Source: Pectinophora gossypiella (Eukaryota; Arthropoda; Insecta; Lepidoptera; Gelechiidae). Taken from it: a stretch of DNA of 64,000 nt. Each line of letters starts with the position of its first letter. Within the stretch, counting starts at the first letter, position 1. The stretch spans positions 18,009,900-18,073,899 of the forward strand of contig NC_065405.1 of the NCBI RefSeq assembly GCF_024362695.1, given 5' to 3'. The translations under genes were made by a program, and so were the position numbers. This document shows, piece after piece, positions 19,714-29,802 of the stretch. The notes beneath the pieces are model-generated. The model was not told where the DNA came from. It worked only from the letters and a program-made list of their open reading frames with translations, and ran no database searches.

Positions 19714-20187
19714 CTAAGTAATTATTAGCTTAAATCCAAATCAAATCCCCATAGTTATTGTTCATTTATTCACCGTCGACCCATAAGCTTATTCCATGCT
19801 GAGCCTTGGTTATTTATTACTTCCAAGCATTACCCGCCACGCGCCATTTTGTCACAGGACACGTCACGCGCGGTCTCGTCACGTCACACGTCATAAAAAC
19901 ACGAGATCGTGTCCGTCGCCCGAACGTCGTTCATTTGTCTCTGGCCACGTCCCACTTTTTGCCTACACCCGTACACTGGCGGTTCATGAAAGTACAAAAA
20001 CTGGTTATTACCGTAATGATTATTTGCTTTTCCTAGAGCTGTATTGTGTTGGTTAGGTAATGAGCTGGCTGGGAACTGTGTATGTTGTTCGTTAGGTGGC
20101 GTTTATATCCTCGACGACTATGCTATCCAAATAACGCTATTGTTAGCAGTCTTTGTTAATTTCTAATAATGTCTAAGTATCATAAAT
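19714..20187. other. Unassigned stretch with ACGTCAC words
   Basis: At 19858-19892 the word CGTCAC occurs four times (for example ACACGTCACGCGC, CTCGTCACGTCACACGTCA). Two overlapping ORFs show no known domain. Confidence 0.35.
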
Positions 20188-20482
20188 TGGAGCTCGGTGG
20201 CGCAGCGGTAAATGCGCTCGGTCTGCGATTGTTGAAGTTATGCAACTTTCGCAAAGGCCAGTCATAGGATGGGTGACCACAAAAAAAAGTTTTCATCTCG
20301 AGCTCCTCCGTGCTTCGGAAGGCACGTTAAGCCGTTGGTCCCGGTTGCATTAGCAGTCGTTAATAACCACCAATCCGCACTGAGCCAGCGTGGTGGCTTA
20401 AGGCCCGATCTCCCTATCCATCTATAGGGAAGGCCCGTGCCCCTGCAGTGGGGACGTTAATGGGCTGGTGATGATGATGATC
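20188..20482 (+). mobile_element. SINE-B, full length
   Basis: The head GGAGCTCGGTGGCGCAGCGG is followed by the A-tract, the CTCGAGCTCCTCCGTGC block, the core, and the tail GGGGACGTTAATGGGCTGG ending in GATGATGATGA at 20482. Confidence 0.9.
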
Positions 20483-20539
20483 ATAAATTGGACTTATGAG
20501 TTTGAATTCATGTTTGGATTATAGATTATTGATATCACG

Positions 20540-21540
20540 TGTTTTAAAGGATTTGTGCCCGGATATTGGCAATACGTTCGCCATTACCCGGGCACAAATC
20601 TTTAAATATAGCTGGCGAGATGTGAGCGTATACCCCCTCTAACAAATGTTTTGTGGTGTTTATTTTTTTGACTACTATACTATTCAAAAAACTATATTGC
20701 CATTCAGCCGCTACATCGAGTCGATAGCAAAAACTGCAGCCAAAAAACATCCTTTCTAAAGTCAGACGATATTTCACCTCAGAGCAGTTGCTTGTCTATC
20801 ACAGCACAGGTTCGTTCTTGTATGGAGTACTATTGCCAACTTAGGCAAGGCTCTGCCAGCTCTCATTTGGCCGCTCTTGACTCGGTCGACCAGCAATAAA
20901 GCTCGTGAACGTTCGTTAGTGAAGACTCGACTCCAAAGTCTAGAACACAGACGAAGCGGAGTTTGTCTGTTGGATTTTTTATAGGATACACTTCGGTGAG
21001 TGTGCGCAAGAACTTCACGAGTTAATTCCACCCATTCCGTTCCATCTACGGACAACCAGACGTCGGCAAGCATTTCATCCTTGTGTTGTGGATATACCAC
21101 CAATCCGCACTAAACGGTTTGGGTGAATATCAAAATGTGTCAAGTTTGGTGGCGAACTGTCATACAATTTTTTCGTGAAAAATTGGGGAAATTGGGAAAA
21201 TTGGGAATTGAAAAAATCCTTTTTCATGTCGGAACCGAGGATCCTTTTGGATTTTTTTCATGTCGGAACCCAATTTTTCATGAAAAAACAATATGAAACT
21301 TCGCCACCAAACTTGAAATTTTGAGATTCACCCGTTTGCGTCTTCCTTTTTGATGCGAACGGCAAAGAACTGGAACTGTCTGCAGACATCTGTTTTTCCA
21401 ACTCGTTATAATCTGAGACCCTTCAAGCTTAGAGTGAAAAGGCATTTGATAGGTAAGCGTGATCTACCCTAGACCACATTGTCACTTACCATCAGTTGAG
21501 ATTCTGGTCAAATACCAGCCTATATTATAAAAAAAAAAAA
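20540..21540 (+). mobile_element. LINE-W reverse-transcriptase C-terminal region, decayed, split by a MITE
   Basis: Plus-strand frames, with frameshifts, read like the thumb and C-terminus of an insect Jockey/CR1-type LINE: ESIAKTAAKKHPF, then YFTSEQLL-like, AQVRSCMEYYCQL, and, after the insert, FASSFLMRTAKNW and VFPTRYNLRPFKLRVKRHLI followed by a stop at about 21471. The 3' end is an A-tract at 21528-21540. The frame PIRTKRFASSFL is continuous once the 213-bp MITE is removed. Several stops and shifts make it a dead copy. Confidence 0.8.
21121..21333. mobile_element. MITE-X, 213-bp foldback inserted in LINE-W
   Basis: The ends GGGTGAATATCAAAATGTG and inverted ATTTTGAGATTCACCC are followed inward by AAGTTTGGTGGCGAA on both arms. 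GTTT is repeated at 21117-21120 and 21334-21337. Removing the element restores the LINE reading frame, which fixes its borders. Confidence 0.85.
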
Positions 21541-22259
21541 CACTATTGTTAGCAGAGTTTTAATGTAATATTATAACTTATAACGTCTAAGAAATATTAT
21601 TTTATCCAGTAATGTTATAAATAAGTGGTCTATAGCATCTACCTCACTACTCCAGCGAGAAAAAACGCGTGCTTTTATGTAGGTAAGTATGTATTTTTAT
21701 GATTTAATGTATACTTGAGTGTTGTAGCCTTTCATATTGCAATTTTCCAGTAATTATTTAAGCTCAACGTAAGATTGTATTATTTATTACAATAGTTACT
21801 CATGTTTGTGATTTGTTACTTTAAGTTTACAGTACGTGGAAAGGAACAATCCAATCCGTTAGTGCAGTTAGTTAAGTTCAGAACTTCGTACGGTGGAAAA
21901 TAAAAATAGGCACCTAGTAAGTAAGTCTTTTTACCTCGTTAAAATGTTACCTTAACCTGACCGAACACACAACAAATAAATAGGAAACAATTTGTAATTC
22001 TCATATTCACAGTTTCAACGTGGCACGTGATAATAATTATGAAAGAAAAATTACAAGTTTTTACGAACGTAGTGAAAAAATATCCCCTTACACGGAAATT
22101 GCTGACTGTAATGTGCTGAACTCAGTACCGGTGTACAATAAATATTCAAATGTCTTTTTAATTTATGTAGTTTTAACGTTGTGCATAATGTTCGTGTGAA
22201 CACAGAAAGCAATACAGTAAAAAATAATAACTTTAGTAATAAAAAGGTAATTATTATTA
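21541..22259. other. Unassigned stretch
   Basis: AT-rich, without a recognised gene or repeat. An ATT-rich run at 22240-22260 leads into the next element. Confidence 0.35.
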
Positions 22260-22521
22260 TAGGCAGCAGGCGCCATAGTTCCTCATAGGCCCAGAATCCC
22301 GGTCCGCTAACCTTTAATCTCATAGCCCAGTTCCCTTTGTTCCCACAATCTGCAATAGTCCTACACGAACCGGGGATTGCCTTCGGGTGCACTGCCATTG
22401 TGCATACAGAGATAATCCGGTTGGTGTCATACACATTTAGATTAACTACATGTTGGACTTGACGCCACGCACGCCTTCTAAAAGTCCAGGACTCCATAGG
22501 TCCGAGATGTGGAAACGACAT
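22260..22521 (-). repeat. Dispersed repeat M, long copy with open frame
   Basis: The minus strand opens with ATG and reads MSFPHLGPMESWTFRRRAWR, then runs about 90 codons (VHPKAIPGSCRTIADCGNKG) before a low-complexity end. The plus-strand piece at 25862-25945 carries the same start (MSFPYLGPM, then a stop). Both are flanked by ATT-type repeats. It is likely a mobile-element product, but I do not recognise the family. Confidence 0.5.
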
Positions 22522-22524
22522 ACA

Positions 22525-23221
22525 AATTATAGTGACGATAAAATAATCAAGTATAATAAATATAAATTATCTAAGTATAATGAATCTAAATCCTAAAAAA
22601 ATATTTAATAGAGGTACTCGGTGCGGCTCTAAGTTGTCTCCTCATGACTTGAGTCTGTCCACCCCAATATGGATTACGGACGTGAGTTTGTTTGATAGAT
22701 GTTTTCATTCTGTACAGGCTTGACGTACAAATCAGACTACAAATAACAGGGATTAAGGCAGAGGACATGTCGAGGCTCCTTACGTAATTAAATTCCATAT
22801 TTGCAAACCAATCTTCTCGAACCGAAGTGAGAGCTCTGCATACGTCACTGATCAGCTTTACTAATTAAGTCTGACTACTAACTAATCAGCCTAAAACCAT
22901 TCAAGGCTATCAAGTCCATTAGCTCACTAATACGTGACGTATACGTTTACGATACGTACACTGCGAGCGTTTACGACTGGAGCGGGCGGTGAGCCACGAC
23001 ACTTTCCCGCACTCTTTGCACCAAACAACTTTTCATTCTACAACATCCATTGCCTCTCAAGTTTACGCGTCGGCTGTAAAAGCGGCGGTTAGCCAGAAAT
23101 GGATGAGGGGTAAGCGATAACGTCGCGAGGTCTCGGTTAATGAAAAACATTCGGGTCGCAAGTCATTTGTCACCAATTTCGCAGCTTGTTAGACGTAAGG
23201 TTTTTCTGAAGAAGACAAAAA
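22525..23221. other. Unassigned stretch
   Basis: No recognised gene or repeat. A GC-richer portion around 22960-23120 lacks exon-like features. Confidence 0.35.
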
Positions 23222-23262
23222 AGGGTTCCTTTTTCCCATTTTCACACGGAACCCTAAAAATG
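23222..23262. repeat. GGGTTCC hairpin repeat
   Basis: AAGGGTTCCTTTTTCCC, then CACGGAACCCTAAAAA: a short inverted repeat (AGGGTTCC and GGAACCCT) of a type commonly dispersed in insect genomes. Confidence 0.55.
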
Positions 23263-23469
23263 TAACCTAAAAACCCAGTCTACGTAATTATAACATTGGT
23301 CGGGTTGATCCTTAATGGATGCGTAACTCCTGCCACGTCGACAAACAAGAATATAAAATAACGTCGTGTTAATATGTGTTGGTGGGACGTGCGTTGTATG
23401 TGTCGGTTGACTTGGGGATTAAGTAAATAATTTATGCCCTTGCGGTATAGAATAAAGAATAATACTGCG

Positions 23470-23660
23470 TGTAGAACGGCAACGCACCCCGCTACAATAC
23501 GTTTTGGGCGCGAGCTAGATTTACTAGGACCAAGTATAGGGTCCTAGTAGAATTTTATTACCTTACCCCCTCTGGATCTTAAATTAGTCTACATAGCCGA
23601 CCCGCTAAGGAGTAACGGGGAACGGGCGCGGGCTGGCTGTCTCGCTCGCGAGAATAATTT
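23470..23660 (+). repeat. Dispersed repeat family L, copy 3
   Basis: GTAGAACGGCAACGCACCCC, then GCGAGCTAGATTTACTAGG, TTACCCCCTCTGGATC, TTAGTCTACATAG and CGCTAAGGAGTAACGGGG. It aligns with copies 1 and 2 with internal insertions. Confidence 0.6.
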
Positions 23661-23700
23661 TTTTGCATGGAGTTTACGGGGTGTGCGCTGGCAGTAGGTA

Positions 23701-24056
23701 CGGTCACGAGCATTAATATGTATACACTTTGGTACCATGTCACATTAACTTATTAATTTTTATTTTTTTAAAGAACGTCTAGGGCCCTGTGCCGAGGTTT
23801 TTCTTGCAGCTTCTTTTCCCCGGCTATACAGGTTGTGAGAAGCTGCAGCAGTTTTAGGCGGATGAGACGTTCGTTATGTAAAAATTGACGATTCAAAGTG
23901 TAACTATGTTACCTACTGAATAAAGATATTTTTGAATTTTGAATTTTTGAATTTAACTTTTTTGACAAATTGAACTGTAAGTCTCACTAAATGTCAAATA
24001 TGTTAGTGCGACAGAGTCCTAAAGTGGGTACATTACTCGTATATTGCTCATGACTG
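23701..24056. mobile_element. MITE-J copy 3, interrupted by LINE-U
   Basis: The ends are CGGTCACGAGCATTAATATG and inverted ATATTGCTCATGACTG, with TA at 23699-23700 and 24057-24058. Its interior (GACAAATTGAACTGTAAGTC, ATGTCAAATATGTTAGTGCG) is the reverse complement of copy 1. A LINE-U 3' end sits inside. Confidence 0.85.
23765..23955 (+). mobile_element. LINE-U 3' end inserted in MITE-J
   Basis: CGAGGTTTTTCTTGCAGCTT, then GTTGTGAGAAGCTGCAGCAG, GGCGGATGAGACGTTCGTTA and a TTTTGAATTTTGAATTT tail. Same family as 9441-9565. The exact junctions are blurred by AT-rich sequence. Confidence 0.7.
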
Positions 24057-24194
24057 TACATAGCTTATATGATCCAGTTTTGTTTTTATAAAGGGAGCGC
24101 ATCGAGAGGTAATATTTTATCTAGTTTAGGCACAGGTGTCAGCGATAAACAAACAAAAATATTACATAATATGAAGATTAGAATCATCATCCCG

Positions 24195-24375
24195 TTAATC
24201 ACGAGGTTCGCTTACCTAACTTGAAGATTAGACAGGTCCGGTATTTTACAGAAGTGACTGTCTGTCTAACCTTTGAACTCGCGAAGGGAAAACCAGCCCA
24301 ATACAGGTCAGGTCACATACCTCCGAAAATGCATTTCTTGGGAATGCGGGTTACGATGTTTCCCTTCACCGCTGC
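24195..24375 (-). mobile_element. SINE-D 3' part
   Basis: GGTTCGCTTACCTAACTTGA, GACAGGTCCGGTATTTTACA, CCTCCGAAAATGCATTTC and CCCTTCACCGCTG match 57455-57615. The tRNA-like head is missing. Confidence 0.8.
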
Positions 24376-24408
24376 ATATACATATACATATAAATATGTA
24401 GATTAGAA

Positions 24409-24663
24409 TCATTGTCAGCCCATTAACGTCCCCGCTGCTGGGGCACGGGCCTTCCCTATGGATGGATAGGGAGATCGGGCCTTAAACCATCACGCGGGCC
24501 CAGTGCGGATTGATGGTTATTAACGACTGCTAATGCAGCCGGGACCAACAGCTTAACGTGGCATCCGAAGCACGGAAGAGCTCGAGGTGAAAACTTTTTT
24601 TTGTGGTCACCCATTCTATGACCGGCCTTTGCGAAAGGTGCTTAACTTCAACAATCGCAGACC
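24409..24663 (-). mobile_element. SINE-B, head truncated
   Basis: It starts with TCAGCCCATTAACGTCCCCG, runs through the core at about 24540-24575, and stops at CAACAATCGCAGACC. The outermost part of the head is missing. Confidence 0.85.
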
Positions 24664-24664
24664 A

Positions 24665-25643
24665 TTAGAATAATTTATGTAAATAAAAACATTGATTTTA
24701 CCTTTAAACTATGGACCTTTACCTAAAGAGAACAATTTAAAATTTCCTTGACGACCTATTTACGTAGTGTAGTATCAGTAAGACTGTAAAAACTCAAATA
24801 ATGGTCTAATAAGGGACTCTCTTCTCTCAATCGAAGCCAACTTCTGCTATACGAAATGAATGAACGATTCGTGGAAGAATGGGATCAAGAGCTAATCCAT
24901 CTCAATTAAAAAAGAAAACACAAATTGACAGTGGGATACGGTATAAGGGACATCGGAGTTTTCCTTATACCTGGTAATTGTAACAAGAGTGACATTCGCT
25001 ACTTCCAATGTATCAATAAGACGCTTAAAGGGCCGGGGAGCGACCTCACTATACTAATGCACTTACATTAGGGTTGGCAACGGGCCCCTCGGGAGCTATT
25101 AGCTTGCCTCAAAATTTCCTCCAACGTATAGACAGACCTCAGTAATGAGTCTCTATATTATGGCTACCTACTATTCTGCCGAGTGGCTCACTCTAATTTC
25201 CCTAGGAGGTTATCTTTTGGGACCAAACGCCTATTTAAGTTGAAGGTTACACTCGCTCAATCTAGATATAAGTGGCTTGATATGGTTTGGGGACATCCAG
25301 AGTGGAAAGTTTTGGGTTTTACTAGTGAAAATATTAATCTGGAATTTTCCTTATTCAAAATTTTATTTTGGCTTAAAATTAAATATCCTATCTTTAACCT
25401 TCCATCATTTCCCCCCCGTCATAACCTCATGTTATGAATTATGTCAGAAAACGATAAGATTATGGAGCACTCAACAAGTTAATCTCAATATTTCTTCGTC
25501 CCGTACTTTCTGTTTACCTGTGAGGTGCGTCGACACTGATAGCGGATATTAATATAATTAATTACTTAAACAGCTATTGCTTAAACAAATTCAAGCTCTA
25601 ATCCTTGAGAGCTTAGTGTAACTTTACCAATTGTCGCGATAAA
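24665..25643. other. Unassigned stretch
   Basis: Two overlapping plus-strand ORFs (84 and 91 codons, 25183-25552) have no recognisable domain. No repeats were identified. Confidence 0.35.
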
Positions 25644-25705
25644 CATCGCATCACACATGCGATGTCAGGGGTCTTGGGCGGCACAATAATAACCCTGACA
25701 TCAGA
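25644..25705 (+). mobile_element. SINE-A tail fragment
   Basis: GCGATGTCAGGGGTCTTGGG, then CGGCACAATAATAACCCTGA, is a worn piece of the SINE-A tail. Confidence 0.55.
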
Positions 25706-25861
25706 ATTCAAGAAGGAGATCGCAATAATAAAGTAGATCTCTTATGGGCTTTTAGTGCTGCACAGTTATGACAAGAGTGCATCACTTCGCGACAATGACG
25801 TCATAAATCATCTGTATCAGACGCACGAGGCCTATGATGATAGGTTTTTATTATTATTATG

Positions 25862-25945
25862 TATGTCATTTCCATATCTCGGGCCTATGTAGTCCCGGAC
25901 TTTTGGAAGGCGTGTGTGGAGCCGAAGCCAACACGTATACATAGT
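25862..25945 (+). repeat. Dispersed repeat M, short copy
   Basis: ATGTCATTTCCATATCTCGG, then CCCGGACTTTTGGAAGGCGT, matches the 5' part of the minus-strand element at 22260-22521, including the ATG. The tenth codon is a stop (TAG). Confidence 0.55.
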
Positions 25946-25957
25946 TATTATTATTAA

Positions 25958-26045
25958 TAATAGCTCTCAATGTCTCACTGCAGGGCAAAGGCCTCTCTTC
26001 CCTTCTTCCACTCCTCCCTGTTCCCAGCTTGTTCGTGCCTTTGAT
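25958..26045 (-). repeat. LINE 3' tail fragment
   Basis: TCTCACTGCAGGGCAAAGGC, then CTCTCTTCCCTTCTTCCACT. In minus orientation it resembles a LINE C-terminal and 3' end similar to LINE-Q (GCCTTTGCCC, then AGTGGGA). Confidence 0.45.
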
Positions 26046-26609
26046 AGGTTTTTACAAAATTGAAAAATTTTTTCGATAATAGGCTATCATATTCAAATTC
26101 AAGGCATATTCAGATCATAATTGATTAATGCGTCACCAAAGAAAGTGTCGTGTAACACATTATCTATGTAGTTCAATATTTTTTACAGTAGGTACTTGCA
26201 TTTTAATAGAAGGAAGGCTAGTAGACATTTAAAAATTGTATGTATGAAGATTGTGTGTGACAACACTTGTCTCCGCTCACACAGAGGAGTGTGATCTTAG
26301 AGGACGCTGTACGTGAGTCTATATTTACTTTTCTGCTTTCTGAATCTTTTATAAGTCTCCCCAGTTCCAGTTCATTCCAGTTTACTCCAATCTTTTACAA
26401 AATTCACACAATTACAAAAGTAATAATGTTATTAACATGTTCGATTCTGAGAAAAGGGTCTCTGAAGTACCGTGTCATCCCCCTGCTTTTCATCATAGGT
26501 TACTGTCTCTTTACACAAGGTTTATAAGTTAAGGTTTTGGATCTGATTGATTGTATAATTTTAATATTTTAAACATGATCACTTTGATATGGTTACGTTT
26601 ACAGGTACG
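26046..26609. other. Unassigned stretch
   Basis: An 86-codon plus ORF (26267-26527) is serine- and leucine-rich without a recognised domain. No repeats. Confidence 0.35.
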
Positions 26610-26713
26610 TGTTGCGTGTACGAAGCAACTGATGAATGTGGAAGAAGCAAGATAAGTGTGTGTGTCTCTGCTTACCCCGGTGGGAAATAGGCGTGAGTTT
26701 ATATACGTATATA
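26610..26713 (+). mobile_element. LINE-G1 3' end
   Basis: TGATGAATGTGGAAGAAGCA, then CTCTGCTTACCCCGGTGGGA and AATAGGCGTGAGTTTATA. A short deletion removes the middle of the usual sequence. Confidence 0.8.
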
Positions 26714-27571
26714 TGTACTTTCACTAAAATCAACGTACAAATCAAATAAACAAATCTTCCCATAAAATACCTACGTAAAAAGGTCATATTTATTTACCTA
26801 AAACATAACTCAAAGGTCACTAGCATTGAGAGGTCTCACAATATGGAAACGTCGAGAAAGAAATATGGAGACCATAATAAAAATGAGATATTCGTCTGAC
26901 GAGCGAATTCGTATAAGGTTTTATGATCTGTGCAAGTTGAACATAAACAAGGGCATAAAAGCTAATACGACGGGTATGTTTAGTGCTTTAGGACATACAT
27001 TTGTTAATTAGCTAGTGAACCACAGCCGTCTAATGGTAAATTGCAGCAATCGCCTGATTCCCGCAGAGATGATGCAAATTGTAGACCACGTCAAATTAGG
27101 GTATCGGTTCCAATCAGGGGATTTGATTAGCGTGGTTAATGCAAAGACGCCGTGGGGCAAGGTCAAGATGGAAGCAAGTACCTAATTTACTACCTATTAG
27201 TATGGTAAAAACACTTTTTATCTTTGCAAATTAAGTATTTTGTTTAGATGCCGGTAAGCGTAAAATAATGATGTACATTGAAATTCAATTCAAAACATGT
27301 ACAGTACAGTTAGTCAGTTCCAGTAATAGCAGCCAAAGAGAATGTAATTCACTACGTATTAGTAGCAGCTACAGAGAGTCTAGGAATACGGAGATCCTGT
27401 ACCCCGATCATGATCATGACCGCATATCAACATCCGTCAGCCACACTTACACCTCTAATTGCGCACGTCATTTGTTTAGTTGAGTATATAACGTTTTTGC
27501 CATCAAGTTTCTGATTTTGTTACCGGGTTACAATTCACAATATTAGGTAAGTGTTTTACGGTAATGGGGTT
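26714..27571. other. Unassigned stretch
   Basis: Near 27010-27120 a weak tRNA-like pattern (CTAATGGTAAATTGC, then GGTTCCAATCAGG) may be a very old SINE head, but it is not convincing. Otherwise nothing recognised. Confidence 0.3.
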
Positions 27572-27648
27572 CCGGCCAAGTAGTTAATGCCATTTGCTGC
27601 AAATCTACATTAAGTCACGTCAAAAAAAAAAACAACAACAAAAAAGAT
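27572..27648 (+). mobile_element. LINE-P 3' scrap with A-rich tail
   Basis: GGCCAAGTAGTTAATGCCAT, then GCAAATCTACATTAAGTCAC and GTCAAAAAAAAAAACAACAA. This is the last 75 bp of LINE-P. Confidence 0.75.
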
Positions 27649-27835
27649 TGATTTTGTGGATGAATATAATAATATGTGAATTTATGTGATATTTTGGGAC
27701 GATTTTACTCCTGATATACCTATTTAGAAACTAGACGCATTTAGACAATACACGAATGCAATGTTTATAATATATACACGTCGTAAGTATATTTTCAGTC
27801 CGGCTTAAAGATTCCAAATAACTGAAGATCCTTTA

Positions 27836-27965
27836 AGGGCCCTGTCTCAACAAAATATAGTATACAGTGGTATAAAAGGTACTTCGCCTAGTTGCGTAAC
27901 TTTGTGGCCAGCAACCAAATTCAGCATATTGTTAAGTTGCGCCACTGGTGGCGCAACCATGGATT
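27836..27965. repeat. Dispersed repeat H, copy 2
   Basis: AGGGCCCTGTCTCAAC, then GTATACAGTGGTATAAAAGG, TACTTCGCCTAGTTGCG and GGTGGCGCAACCATGG. It parallels 43268-43392. Confidence 0.5.
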
Positions 27966-28484
27966 TCTACTGATATAAGGCCTTTAGTTTTGGAAGATTT
28001 AATAACAATTTGCAGTTCCCTGCTCTTCTTGACAAACTGTTATAAAAAAGACGTCGCTTGAAAGAATCACTGTTTCATAAACATAGACTATTTCACGAAT
28101 AATTTAATTAACTAGTTTCTAGTGTAAAAGATAATACAAAAGTCGCTGTATAAGTTTTATCAGCAACAGGATATTTGATATTCTGTCCATTAGTGTAGTG
28201 CAACGTGATAAAATTTTGTCACGGTCATTTTATCGAATCTGACGGTATACGTATAATTATGTCCTTTTTTGGATTGGTGCTAATATGTGAACCCAAATAA
28301 GTCATATCGTTCTATCAAAATACGAACAAAATCACGTGAGACGCATGTTAGGGAAAAAACAAACATCGATTTTGACAAAATTTATTGAATCGATCGATAA
28401 TTTGATCACGTTGCGCATGCGCGAGCATGTTAGCCCTTCTTGCTCACGTTCGACCAGTTAAGGTCCAGTAATACTAGGACTCAC
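27966..28484. other. Intron downstream of the Dscam-like exons
   Basis: Minus-strand intron that starts with the donor GTGAGTCC at 28484-28477. It contains no further recognised exon, and the next Dscam-like exon is not found down to position 1. Confidence 0.45.
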
Positions 28485-28605
28485 GTGATGGTGGCCGGTG
28501 GGTTGGCGTGCACCAGACACGGCAGCATGGCGTCCGCACCGCGCCGCACTGTCTCCTCCCACATGCCGTGCGCGATCGCGCGCGGAGCCGACGCCATGCT
28601 CACGG
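28485..28605 (-). CDS. Dscam-like: Dscam-like gene, exon encoding the start of the next Ig domain
   Basis: This 121-nt exon follows the acceptor TTTCTTTCAG and ends at the donor GTGAGTCC. Joined to the previous exon in phase 1, it reads PVSMASAPRAIAHGMW, then EETVRRGADAMLPCLVH, then ANPPATIT. This is the first half of an Ig domain: the Cys in AMLPC is the B-strand cysteine, and NPPATIT should be followed by the C-strand Trp in the next exon (exit phase 2). A proline-rich linker plus an R-G-A-D-A-x-L-x-C strand fits the Ig3 start of Dscam proteins. The next exon was not found in the window, so a very long intron follows. Base composition is far more GC-rich than the flanks. I am confident in an Ig-superfamily exon, less so in the paralogue. 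Confidence 0.8.
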
Positions 28606-28653
28606 CTGAAAGAAACCCATCGTCAGAACAAGAATTTGACAACGCTATTGAAA

Positions 28654-28806
28654 CTGGGTGGTGAAAAAGGCCACATCGATTATAAAGATATAAAAGCAGT
28701 TTTGCCTTTTAATATTTGTTCACACTTGCTTCTAAATGAACAAATGTCAAATTCCAATATCGCTTTTTAGACGAATTGTTTCGATGTGGCGTTTTTAAAC
28801 TCTCTG
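28654..28806. mobile_element. MITE-N copy 1, in the Dscam-like intron
   Basis: The ends CTGGGTGGTGAAAAAGGCC and inverted GATGTGGCGTTTTTAAACTC are worn, but the shared words CCACATCGAT, AAATGTCAAATTCCAATATCG and GAATTGTTTCGATGTGG match 34726-34885 and 52069-52172. It lies 48 bp upstream of the exon acceptor at 28606. Confidence 0.75.
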
Positions 28807-29091
28807 AAAGCATTTCAGAAAAGCGACCGTCCAAAAAGAGAAGTTACACTTGATTGTACCAATATTATTTCCATTTACTTACAGTAAGTAGAGGTAAGAG
28901 AATTAGCTAGTTAGTAAGACACCAAAAACAAAAACAGAATGAAGTTGATAAGTAGTAGGGAAAAAAGGAAGAAGACAATCAACATAAACAAATTAAAGAA
29001 AAGGCAAAGAATCTGTTTTGAATATAAAAAACGTTATTAATGGAGTAATGGTTCTGACGAGAAAAGGAAAATGAATGAATATAACAAAACA

Positions 29092-29206
29092 TAAGCTCAC
29101 GACTATATCCCATCTGGGGTAGTCAGAGTTACATCCATCGCAAGATGAACTAAGTACCCACGTCTCACCGAGCTTTCTGTTAGACCTGCGTGATAGGTGG
29201 TAGTCG
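29092..29206 (-). mobile_element. SINE-C tail in the Dscam-like intron
   Basis: ATAAGCTCACGACTATATCC, then CATCGCAAGATGAACTAAGT and CACCGAGCTTTCTGTTAGAC. It matches the tail of the full minus-strand copy at 33728-33982. The insertion ends about 50 bp from the exon at 29258. Confidence 0.75.
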
Positions 29207-29257
29207 GAGGTCAGTCTTCCAATTTCATTAGATACCTACAAGTATTAGTATACTCAC

Positions 29258-29407
29258 GAGCGACCTCGATGCTGACGGGACCGCTGCGCCGGCGCTCGTT
29301 GGTGAGAGAATCTACGACGGAGCAGGAGTACTGCGCCCGCGCGTCCTCCTCGCGCACCGACCGCACCACCAGCTTCCAACCCTCATCTAGTTGGAGCGTT
29401 GACCCCG
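29258..29407 (-). CDS. Dscam-like: Dscam-like gene, exon encoding the second half of an Ig domain
   Basis: 150 nt between acceptor TTTTCTGTCCAG and donor GTGAGTA, phase 1 at both ends. The reading is GSTLQLDEGWKLVVRSVR, then EEDARAQYSCSVVDSL, then TNERRRSGPVSIEVA. The D-A-x-x-x-Y-x-C motif (EDARAQYSC) is the F-strand signature of an Ig domain, and the Cys pairs with the Cys encoded in the exon at 30140-30298. The stretch S-L-T-N-E-R-R-R-S followed by P-V-S-I-E-V resembles the G-strand and linker of Dscam Ig2 (exon 5 in Dscam1). The frame stays open across both junctions with the neighbouring exons, the strongest evidence that all three belong to one gene. The two flanking introns are only 732 and 652 bp, unlike the outer ones. 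Confidence 0.85.
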
Positions 29408-29802
29408 CTGGACAGAAAATAAGGAATGTTCTATTAATACATATAACAAGAAACTGAAGTTGACAAAGAAATCAATTATTAAAAAAGTATAGAAGGACTT
29501 ATAGAAGATTTCGTAATGAAGAAAATAAAAATTGTATAAGCAATGAAAAAATAGGAAAGGGAATGGCAAATAGTCTAAGACAGAGGTAATTAAATCCGGC
29601 AAAGTGAAGACAAAGTAATAGAATAACGGAGCACAAGATGATGAGGTAGATACTAGAAGAAGAAGTTTAAATGTTAAAATATGACAGTGGATATCGAGTC
29701 ACCAATGAGATTAATTATAATTAAGTAATTCATCTATAATTTTTGTTAAACGAAAAGTTAATAGGTTCATAAACGCTGTAAAATCATAGCAACGCTCATA
29801 AA

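Noticed and set aside
20774..21103. 109-codon minus ORF
   Set aside because: The plus strand of the same stretch encodes recognisable LINE reverse-transcriptase residues, so the minus ORF is its antisense shadow.
27010..27120. tRNA-like pattern with GGTTCCAATCAGG
   Set aside because: The cloverleaf does not close, and no second copy is present to define a SINE.
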